From UBA3064 sp023258775 (GTDB lineage: Bacteria > Pseudomonadota > Gammaproteobacteria > Burkholderiales > Burkholderiaceae_E): a stretch of DNA of 64,000 nucleotides. The stretch covers positions 186,001 through 250,000 of the forward strand of contig JBIKXS010000001.1 of NCBI GenBank assembly GCA_044355655.1. Direction: 5' to 3'. The notes under the pieces were generated by a model. It was given only the letters and a program-made list of their open reading frames with translations. It did not search any database and was not told the origin of the DNA. Positions 57,564 to 64,000 of the stretch are shown here, in pieces; position 1 is the stretch's first letter; every line of letters begins with the position of its first letter. The position numbers and the translations under genes are program-made.

Positions 57564-57569
57564 GCATTT

Positions 57570-58064
57570 ATGGTGCTGGGTTTTAGGCTTGCATCAATGA
57601 CCGGGACTGGCGCGAGTGATGAAGCTTGGATGCAGCTTGCGATTGAGCAGGCGACGATAGCAGCCAGCGAGGGCGAAGTGCCGGTCGGTGCAGTGCTTGT
57701 GTCAGAGCAAGGTGACTTGCTTGCGGCTGGTCGAAATAGGCCGATTGGCTTGCACGATCCCAGCGCGCATGCCGAAATTCAGGTTCTAAGAGCCGCTGCC
57801 GCGAGCCTAGGCAACTACCGACTGCCGGGTACGCGACTTTATGTCACGCTTGAGCCTTGCCTTATGTGTGCAGGCGCCATGTTTCATGCCCGGATTGCAT
57901 CGCTTGTCTATGGAGCATCCGATCCAAAAACCGGTGTTGCCGGGGGCAGGCGCGATGTTTTTTCCTGGGCAGACCTCAATCACCAAACTGAGGTCAGGGG
58001 CGGAGTGCTTGCTGATGAATGCAGCAAGCTTTTGAAAGATTTTTTCTACGCCCGGCGCAAGTAA
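57570..58064 (+). CDS. tadA: tRNA-specific adenosine deaminase
   Basis: A 164-residue cytidine-deaminase fold enzyme with HAEIQVLR (zinc His and catalytic Glu) and PCLMCAGA (PCxxC zinc cysteines). It converts A34 to inosine in tRNA-Arg(ACG), an essential reaction. GAGGGGTAGG precedes ATG 57570; a shorter start at 57597 is possible. It is a host gene in an ordinary chromosomal setting. Confidence 0.93.
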   Translation: MVLGFRLASMTGTGASDEAWMQLAIEQATIAASEGEVPVGAVLVSEQGDLLAAGRNRPIGLHDPSAHAEIQVLRAAAASLGNYRLPGTRLYVTLEPCLMCAGAMFHARIASLVYGASDPKTGVAGGRRDVFSWADLNHQTEVRGGVLADECSKLLKDFFYARRK

Positions 58065-58085
58065 AAAAGCCCGCTTGTGAGGGCT
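58063..58085 (-). terminator. Terminator of the prolyl isomerase operon
   Basis: Reading leftward, AGCCC (58085-58081) pairs with GGGCT (58072-58068), followed by six T (58068-58063). It abuts the tadA stop, separating the convergent host operons. Confidence 0.75.
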
Positions 58086-58171
58086 TGGTCCTTCGTACGA
58101 TCTCTGCATAGGTGTAATTTCGTCCGATTTCAGCCTAGGCGCAAGAGCATGATCTGATCGGGCGGCCTTTA

Positions 58172-59026
58172 CTACTGAATCTTCGCTTTAGCTCTCAGAT
58201 CGGTTTGAAGCTTCTGAACTTTACGACGTTCCAACTCTTGGGTGATCTGCGGCTTAACCTGATCGAGCGGTGGCGGCGCCGCATCCCTCACATCGTCAAC
58301 TTGGATCACATGCCAGCCAAATTGAGTTTGGATCGGTGCCTCCGTGTATTTGCCCTTGGCAAGCTTAACCATTGCATCTGAAAAGGGTTTTACGAAAGTT
58401 CCCGCCGGATTCCAGTCGAGATCTCCTCCATTGGCACCGGATCCCGGATCTTTCGATTCTTTTTTTGCAATCTCAGCGAAATTACCGCCCTTTTTTAATT
58501 GTTCGATGATTTGCTTAGCTTGATCCTCTTTTTCCACCAGGATATGTCGAGCTTTAAATTCCCGATCGCCTTGTTGCGACTTTAGCTTGTCGTACTCAGC
58601 TTTCACATCAGCATCGCTGACCGGGTGCTTCTTTAAATGATCGCGGAGGTAGGCTGTAATCAGAATTTCAGCACGCTGATTCTCGAGCATGCGTTTGACC
58701 TCAGCCTGCTGACTAACACCGGTCTTTTCAGCCTCTTGCAAGAAAATTTCCTGCATGATCAAGGAGTCGCGAATCGCGGTGCGCAGCTCGGGCGTATCGG
58801 GACGACCCTGCGCTACAAGCTGAGCGACGATGTCATCAAGTTTTGCCTTGGGAATCGGTTTGTTATTCACAATCGCGGCATTCTGCGCGTAAGCAACCCC
58901 GGCAAGGCAGAAGCTCGCAATACCGATGAGCTTTCGTAGCGGGTGCAAGACGGGACGATTCGAACGAACCCGTAGCCGGGCCATTGGGCTGGGCGTGTGC
59001 TGCGCGCCGTATTGAAAGTATGACAT
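58172..59026 (-). CDS. Periplasmic peptidyl-prolyl cis-trans isomerase (parvulin/PpiC-type)
   Basis: A 284-residue protein. An N-terminal export signal (KLIGIASFCLAGVAYA) lies about residues 31-46; a SurA-like helical part follows (LDDIVAQLVAQGRPDTPELRTAIRDSLIMQEIF). The parvulin domain is at about 155-250 (KARHILVEKEDQAKQII, FAEIAKKESKDPGSGANGGDLDW, IQTQFGWHVIQV). It folds proline-containing envelope proteins. The ATG at 59026 has AGAGGA about 10 nt before it; starts at 58984 are possible. It follows bolA by 6 bp. Confidence 0.88.
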   Translation of the reverse strand: MSYFQYGAQHTPSPMARLRVRSNRPVLHPLRKLIGIASFCLAGVAYAQNAAIVNNKPIPKAKLDDIVAQLVAQGRPDTPELRTAIRDSLIMQEIFLQEAEKTGVSQQAEVKRMLENQRAEILITAYLRDHLKKHPVSDADVKAEYDKLKSQQGDREFKARHILVEKEDQAKQIIEQLKKGGNFAEIAKKESKDPGSGANGGDLDWNPAGTFVKPFSDAMVKLAKGKYTEAPIQTQFGWHVIQVDDVRDAAPPPLDQVKPQITQELERRKVQKLQTDLRAKAKIQ

Positions 59027-59032
59027 TCGGGA

Positions 59033-59290
59033 TTATTCCTCTGGGCTAAGCGCTTGAACAGAAAGGGCGTGAATGCGCTGAGGCATCCAGTCCGAGACCG
59101 CATCATACACAAGGCGATGTCGCGCGACCCGGCTGAGGCCAGCGAAACTTGAATGAACAATTCGAAGTCGGAAGTGAGCGCCTCCAGCCTTGGCGCCGGC
59201 ATGACCTGCATGGAGATGACTTTCGTCGATCAAATCGATCTGCGCTCCGGGAAATTGCGAAATAAGCCGTGCTTCCAGTTCAGATCCCAT
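59033..59290 (-). CDS. bolA: BolA family protein
   Basis: An 85-residue protein: ELEARLISQFPGAQIDLIDESHLHAGHAG and GGAHFRLRIVHSSFAGLSRVARHRLVYDAV. This has the BolA signature of the conserved His region and the RHRLVYDA helix. BolA works with monothiol glutaredoxins in iron-sulphur cluster handling and in stress-related regulation. It lies in a host operon with the prolyl isomerase and yciB. Confidence 0.9.
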   Translation of the reverse strand: MGSELEARLISQFPGAQIDLIDESHLHAGHAGAKAGGAHFRLRIVHSSFAGLSRVARHRLVYDAVSDWMPQRIHALSVQALSPEE

Positions 59291-59319
59291 TACTAGCTTC
59301 CCATAGGCAATGAGGTGTT

Positions 59320-59883
59320 TTAGGCGCCATGGCGCGGCTCCTCATGGCCATCCTCGATCATTTCTGCGTGTCGACTGATCCAAAAGCCTTGAGCGAGCGC
59401 AAACACAAAGAACAACCCGAGAAATCCAAAGAGTTTGAACTGCACCCAAATCGCCTCGCTAAAGTGAGAAGCGACCCACCAGTTCGCTCCGGCCATGAGC
59501 ACGAAAAACCCCGACCATGCCCACAATAACTGGCTCCAGCGCTTTTCATCCATGCGCACTTGTGCACCCATCACGCTTTGCAAGAGGTTTTTGCGGAATC
59601 CCAGTTGTGCAACTAAGAGGACCAGTGCGAATCCGATGTTAAGAACCGTAGGCTTGAGCTTAATGAACCATGGGTCGTGAAGCCATAAGGTGAGTCCGCC
59701 AAAGACCACAATGATCCCTAGCGAAAACCACTGCATGCCGCTAACCGCCAATCTTCTCAGTTTTAGCCATGCGATTTGTAGGATTGATGCGACGATGGCA
59801 ACCCCTGTGGCGGTCTCAATACCCCAAAGCTGATAAGCAGCAAAAAATAAAACGATCGGTAAGAACTCAAATAAAAACTTCAC
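59320..59883 (-). CDS. yciB: YciB/IspZ intracellular septation-type inner membrane protein
   Basis: A 187-residue integral membrane protein with about five hydrophobic segments. It starts MKFLFEFLPIVLFFAAYQLWGIETAT, the family hallmark, and contains DPWFIKLKPTVLN. It acts in envelope and cell-division homeostasis. ATGA-type overlap with msrB upstream shows coupling. Confidence 0.9.
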   Translation of the reverse strand: MKFLFEFLPIVLFFAAYQLWGIETATGVAIVASILQIAWLKLRRLAVSGMQWFSLGIIVVFGGLTLWLHDPWFIKLKPTVLNIGFALVLLVAQLGFRKNLLQSVMGAQVRMDEKRWSQLLWAWSGFFVLMAGANWWVASHFSEAIWVQFKLFGFLGLFFVFALAQGFWISRHAEMIEDGHEEPRHGA

Positions 59884-60326
59884 GAAATCTTTCCATCAAA
59901 ATCAGAACGTGCGGGGGTTTTCGCTTCGAATCGCAGCGAGGCCGAGTTAATGCAATAACGCAAACCCGTTGGTGCTGGCCCATCGTCAAACACATGGCCA
60001 AGGTGGGCATCGCAATGAGCGCACTTCACTTCAATCCGGACCATGCCATAACTGAGATCCTTGATGTAACTGATCGATGCCTTCGTGAGCGGCTGAAAAT
60101 AGCTTGGCCATCCGCTACCGGAGTCGAACTTATCCTCCGATGAGAAAAGCGGCGTTGAGCAGCAAATGCAGGCGTATTCGCCCTTTGCTTTGTGATTCCA
60201 GTACGCGCCGGTAAAAGGCGGCTCTGTGGCACTGCATCGTGTGACTTGGTACTGAATCGTGTTGAGCTTCTTTTTAAGCTCTGCATCGGTTGGTGCTGCC
60301 TTAGGATAGTTGAGGCTTTCCATCAT
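59880..60326 (-). CDS. msrB: Peptide-methionine (R)-S-oxide reductase
   Basis: A 148-residue enzyme. It has the zinc cysteines CICC and CAHC, the core GSGWPSYFQP, and the catalytic RYCINSASL. It reduces methionine-R-sulfoxide in proteins. It is the first gene of the operon msrB-yciB-bolA-prolyl isomerase. Confidence 0.93.
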   Translation of the reverse strand: MMESLNYPKAAPTDAELKKKLNTIQYQVTRCSATEPPFTGAYWNHKAKGEYACICCSTPLFSSEDKFDSGSGWPSYFQPLTKASISYIKDLSYGMVRIEVKCAHCDAHLGHVFDDGPAPTGLRYCINSASLRFEAKTPARSDFDGKIS

Positions 60327-60443
60327 TTCACTCCAGGTTAGAGATGTTGACGTGACGCGAATCGATTAAGCGTTTGAGATTTGGCACCTGATTGTGACCG
60401 TTTAACAAATTAAAGAATGATCGGATCATGATGAACAACGCGC

Positions 60444-62147
60444 TTACGATGAGCAACTCACGCTCAGGCCCTTAGCCCACTGTGGTGGCTCAGCAGCATA
60501 GCTTTCAAACTCGGGTTGCTCGTCATAGGGCTTGCGTAAAACATGAAGTAAACGCTCGATTTCATCATAGTCTGGCTGTCCGTGATCACCGCGTGCACGG
60601 CGAATTGCCAGCTCGGCAAGATGATTCCTAAGTATATATTTTGGATTCACCGCAAGCATCATGGCTTGTCTTTGGCCGGGATCCCAACGAAGTCGGCTCA
60701 TCTGACGCTGGGCGATGTCGCGATAAGCATCCCACCAGGCATCGAAGCTCGCCAGATCGAGCACCATGTCACGAATTTCAGAGCATTCTTGAGGAGCTTG
60801 CAGCGAGGTCTTGCTGAGCCGTCGAAAAAAGAGGGTGAAATCGGGCTTACAGCGCTGCAGCATTTCCATGCTTTGTTCTAGAAAATGTTGTATCGATGGT
60901 CCAGCATCATCGTCCAGATCTTGCTCATCGCTTTGGGCGGTCTGAGGATCATCGGACTTATGCTGGGTCTTTAACCCCGCAGGCATCAAACCAAACTTTG
61001 CCGCAAAGCGTTCTTGCCATCGCGTCTCATAGGCTCTGCGGTAGGCTTGCAAGCCCTCGGCTAGGTAGGGTGCTGCCTCTTCACTGAGCACTGTTCGAAA
61101 AGCTAGCGCCAAGGCTTTGCAATTCCAAGCACCCACCGCGGCTTGGTTGTTGTAGCTATAACGACCTTGATGGTCGGAGTGGTTACAAATATGGTCCTCA
61201 TCATATTGGTCCAGGAATCCAAAAGGACCGTAGTCAATGGTCAGACCCATCAGACTCATGTTATCGGTGTTCATCACGCCATGACAAAACCCTACCGATT
61301 GCCAGCGCGCAATGAGATCGCCGCTTCGTGACGCAATCGATTTAAAGAGTGCTAGTTTGTAAAAGTCGTCATCGCTGAGTCCAGAGGCTTCGTGGCAAGC
61401 GCTCAAAACCGCCGGGTAGTGTTTTTGCGCAAGCTTTCTCAGTAAATGATTCAGTGCATCGTGATGGTGAAAGTGGGCGAAAAATTCAATATGGCCAAAA
61501 CGCAAAAATGTTGGTGCAAGCCTGGTCACAATGGCTGCAGTTTCGGTGGTCTCGCGAAAAACAGGGTCATCGGATGCGTAAAGGCAAAGCGCACGCGTGC
61601 TTGGAATGCCCAGTCCAATCATGGCCTCAGACCCGAGGAATTCCCGAATCGAGCTGCGCAAGACGGCGCGGCCGTCGCCCATCCGCGAATAAGGTGTTTG
61701 TCCCGAACCTTTAAGCTGAACTTCGATCCGATCGCTTAGCTCAATCGAATCAAGCGCATCAAAACCCCAATCCCCAGCGCTTGCCTTACTCGGTAAGTCA
61801 CCCAAAAGCATCGCACGTCCATCGCCGAGTTGTCCTGCCCAGACACCGAATTGGTGGCCAGCATAGGCGCTCGCGATTGGCGCCAAGCTTCGTCCAAGGT
61901 GCTCAACTTGACCCTGAGCAAAGCAATTTTCAAAGTCAGTTGCGTGGCGCTCGACGTCGCTGTTGTTTAAACCGATGCAGGCAGCGGCCTCATAGCTCCA
62001 GCAAAGGCGCCTGGGTTCATGAAGCGCTTCTGCCTCGACACGGCGGTAGGCCACAGGAAAGTCAGCGAAATCCTCGGCGAAGCCTTGTTTCCAATTCAAA
62101 GGGGTTGTTGCAGCTGCAACATGAGCAGGATGTGATTCGATTTTCAC
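60444..62147 (-). CDS. selO: SelO/YdiU protein adenylyltransferase
   Basis: A 567-residue pseudokinase-fold enzyme. Hallmarks are YAGHQFGVWAGQLGDGRAMLLGD, SGQTPYSRMGDGRAVLRSSIREFLGSEAM, HGVMNTDNMSLMG and DYGPFGFLD. SelO transfers AMP from ATP to Ser/Thr/Tyr of target proteins and is linked to oxidative stress. The C-terminus ends in a Cys (SVSCSS), which in many SelO proteins is the selenocysteine or redox position. It lies next to msrB, also an oxidative-stress gene. Confidence 0.9.
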   Translation of the reverse strand: MKIESHPAHVAAATTPLNWKQGFAEDFADFPVAYRRVEAEALHEPRRLCWSYEAAACIGLNNSDVERHATDFENCFAQGQVEHLGRSLAPIASAYAGHQFGVWAGQLGDGRAMLLGDLPSKASAGDWGFDALDSIELSDRIEVQLKGSGQTPYSRMGDGRAVLRSSIREFLGSEAMIGLGIPSTRALCLYASDDPVFRETTETAAIVTRLAPTFLRFGHIEFFAHFHHHDALNHLLRKLAQKHYPAVLSACHEASGLSDDDFYKLALFKSIASRSGDLIARWQSVGFCHGVMNTDNMSLMGLTIDYGPFGFLDQYDEDHICNHSDHQGRYSYNNQAAVGAWNCKALALAFRTVLSEEAAPYLAEGLQAYRRAYETRWQERFAAKFGLMPAGLKTQHKSDDPQTAQSDEQDLDDDAGPSIQHFLEQSMEMLQRCKPDFTLFFRRLSKTSLQAPQECSEIRDMVLDLASFDAWWDAYRDIAQRQMSRLRWDPGQRQAMMLAVNPKYILRNHLAELAIRRARGDHGQPDYDEIERLLHVLRKPYDEQPEFESYAAEPPQWAKGLSVSCSS

Positions 62148-62252
62148 TGCAATGGCCGCCTCAAAACAGTTCGCTTATCCGAGGATTCGGCTAAGTACAC
62201 AAAGCTTCGCTATTCTAGAAGGCTCGCACCAAAACCAAAGGGAGACCCTGCC

Positions 62253-63908
62253 GTGCAAAGTCCTTTACCTGGCCAGATGATGGACATGCCCTTGCTGATT
62301 TCGTCATTCATGCAGCATGCGGCGCGTCATTTTCCAACGACCGAGATCGTATCGCGTCGCCTTGAGGGCGATATTCATCGTTACACCTACCGTGACGCCG
62401 AGGCACGTATGCGGCAGCTCGCCAGTGCGCTCGAGGCGCGCGGCATTGCCATGGGCGAACGCGTCGGCACCCTGGCTTGGAATGGCTATCGCCATATGGA
62501 GGTGTACTACGCGGTGGGTGGCAAGGGCTCTGTGGTTCATACCATCAACCCACGCTTGCATCCCGAGCAAATTGCCTGGATTGTTAATCATGCCGAAGAC
62601 AAGATGCTCTGTTTTGATCTTAGTTTTCTGCCAATCATCGAGGCCATAGCGCCACATTGCCCGACCGTGAAGACCTGGGTTGCGATGTGTGATGCCGATC
62701 GGATGCCGCAAAGCAAAGTGGTATCACTCGTGTGCTATGAACAATTGCTCGCTGAGGGGCGCAAGGATTGGCAGTGGCCTGAGTTCGATGAACGAAGTGC
62801 GGTAGGACTTTGTTACACCTCAGGCACAACGGGCAACCCCAAAGGTGCGCTCTATGCCCATCGTTCGACGGTTTTACACGCCTACGCAGCGAGCTTGCCC
62901 GATGCCATGAGGCTTTCTGCCAAGGACGTGGTCCTACCCGTGGTGCCGATGTTTCATGTGAATGCATGGGGGATTCCCTACGCAGCACCTTTAGTCGGTG
63001 CCAAACTGGTTTTCCCCGGGGCTCAACTCGACGGTAAGAGTCTGTATGAACTCTTTGAATCAGAGGGCGTGACCTTCTCTGCGGGCGTACCCACGGTGTG
63101 GCAGGGCTTGCTTGCCTATGTCAAAGACCATTTATGCAAGTTTTCGACTTTCCGTCGCACCGTGATTGGCGGTTCTGCCTGTCCGCCGGCGATGATCGAA
63201 ACCTTTAGAGACTTTTACTACGTCGAGGTTATTCATGCTTGGGGCATGACAGAGCTCTCGCCACTTGGAACCCTGGCGCAACTGCAATCAAAGCACAACA
63301 AATTGAGCGTGCTCCAGCAGCAAAAGTTGCTTGAAAAGCAAGGACATGTCATTTACGGCATTGATATGAAAATTGTCAATGACCAATACGAGGATCTACC
63401 TTGGGACGGGACGAGCTTCGGAAATCTGCTTGTGCGCGGGCCTTGGGTCATCCAGTCTTATTTTAAGGGCGAGGGCGGAGACCCACTGATTACCGACGCC
63501 CAGGGACGGCGATGGTTTCCAACCGGCGATGTAGCCACGATTGATGAAGATGGCTACATGCAAATTACCGATAGAAGCAAGGATGTGATTAAGTCAGGTG
63601 GGGAGTGGATCAGTTCCATTGACTTGGAAAATCTCGCTGTCGCCCATCCAGCGGTTGTTCAAGCGGCTGTGATTGGCATAGCTCACCCGAAGTGGGATGA
63701 GCGACCTTTATTAGTGGTGGTGAAGCGCCAGGGTGCTGATTTAACGCGCGAGGATCTGATTCGCTTTTATCAGGGCAAAGTCGCGAAATGGTGGATTCCA
63801 GACGATGTGCAATTTGTTGAAAGTATTCCGCTCGGGGCGACCGGAAAAATACTCAAGACAAAGTTGCGTGAGCAGTTTTCAAACTATGAACTACCAGGAG
63901 CTACCTAA
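62253..63908 (+). CDS. Acyl-CoA synthetase (AMP-forming, fatty-acid-CoA ligase type)
   Basis: A 551-residue ANL-superfamily ligase. The AMP-binding loop is YTSGTTGNPKG; further motifs are VPMFHVNAWG, HAWGMTELSP, GRRWFPTGDVATID, ITDRSKDVIKSGGEWIS and the C-terminal catalytic Lys in LGATGKILK. It activates a medium- or long-chain acid to its CoA ester; the closest types are fatty-acid and methylmercaptopropionate ligases, which cannot be told apart here. It starts at GTG 62253 with AAAGGGAG 8 nt upstream and is divergent from selO. No gene follows to the window end. Confidence 0.88.
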   Translation: MQSPLPGQMMDMPLLISSFMQHAARHFPTTEIVSRRLEGDIHRYTYRDAEARMRQLASALEARGIAMGERVGTLAWNGYRHMEVYYAVGGKGSVVHTINPRLHPEQIAWIVNHAEDKMLCFDLSFLPIIEAIAPHCPTVKTWVAMCDADRMPQSKVVSLVCYEQLLAEGRKDWQWPEFDERSAVGLCYTSGTTGNPKGALYAHRSTVLHAYAASLPDAMRLSAKDVVLPVVPMFHVNAWGIPYAAPLVGAKLVFPGAQLDGKSLYELFESEGVTFSAGVPTVWQGLLAYVKDHLCKFSTFRRTVIGGSACPPAMIETFRDFYYVEVIHAWGMTELSPLGTLAQLQSKHNKLSVLQQQKLLEKQGHVIYGIDMKIVNDQYEDLPWDGTSFGNLLVRGPWVIQSYFKGEGGDPLITDAQGRRWFPTGDVATIDEDGYMQITDRSKDVIKSGGEWISSIDLENLAVAHPAVVQAAVIGIAHPKWDERPLLVVVKRQGADLTREDLIRFYQGKVAKWWIPDDVQFVESIPLGATGKILKTKLREQFSNYELPGAT

Positions 63909-64000
63909 GCACTTCACACTTGTGACTTAGCACTTGAGCGTAGACCTTAGGCGCATAGGGTTCGAAGCTGAGCACCAGAGTTTCGATTCAACAGGGCTGG

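Overview
The window is one large temperate phage genome, cut off at its left edge and integrated in a bacterial chromosome, followed on the right by about 7 kb of host DNA. Phage genes fill positions 1 to about 56,700. The host genes to the right (TadA, a parvulin prolyl isomerase, BolA, YciB, MsrB, SelO and an acyl-CoA ligase) have the content and order of a betaproteobacterium, most likely Burkholderiales. That placement is inferred from gene families, not from a search. The host part is visibly less GC-rich than the phage. No integrase or left attachment site is present, so the prophage continues past position 1.

Layout. Positions 1-5155 (minus) carry a recombination operon: an SMC-like ATPase, a RecT annealing protein, a RecB/Cas4-type nuclease and small coupled genes. 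Positions 5156-7933 are a lambda-like immunity region. It has a strong leftward promoter with two operators, a cI-like repressor gene with two extra genes behind it in the position of lambda rexAB (one a Rap1a/Tai-like secreted protein), three operators, and a cro-like gene. Positions 8070-12614 hold a CII-like regulator, an O-like initiator, a DnaC-like loader, DUF1367, a Ref-like HNH nuclease, DUF1064 and an XRE regulator. Positions 12629-30278 hold terminase, capsid, contractile sheath, lysis cassette, tail tube, hub, spike and PAAR tip. Positions 30309-42402 encode a DarA-like protein and two giant polyvalent proteins of about 1,570 and 2,140 residues, probably injected with the DNA as anti-restriction factors. 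Positions 42501-51423 hold the portal (unusually far from terminase), tape measure with a lysozyme domain, and baseplate.

The most striking system is a complete diversity-generating retroelement at 51,439-56,679. It comprises a tail-fibre protein with a C-terminal lectin-type variable region (VR 53,891-53,993), an Avd-like helical-bundle protein, a non-coding template repeat (TR 55,365-55,467) and a reverse transcriptase with the family-specific SQ and YMDD motifs. VR and TR differ at ten positions, nine of them template adenines. The prophage therefore appears able to diversify the tip of its receptor-binding fibre.

A second, possibly undescribed feature is a repeated element at five transcription-unit boundaries: a GGAAAA-containing hairpin directly after a stop codon, then 33-34 nt later a TANNAT-like box. 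In three cases (before the 1,569-residue protein, the portal and a baseplate gene) a TTGC box lies 8 nt before TANNAT, and the start codon follows only 6-7 nt after it with no ribosome binding site. These look like phage late promoters that make leaderless mRNAs.

The phage-host junction lies near 56,680-56,960, next to a host-side ParD/ParE-like toxin-antitoxin pair. Most reading frames are tightly packed, with ATGA, GTGA or TGATG overlaps that indicate translational coupling.
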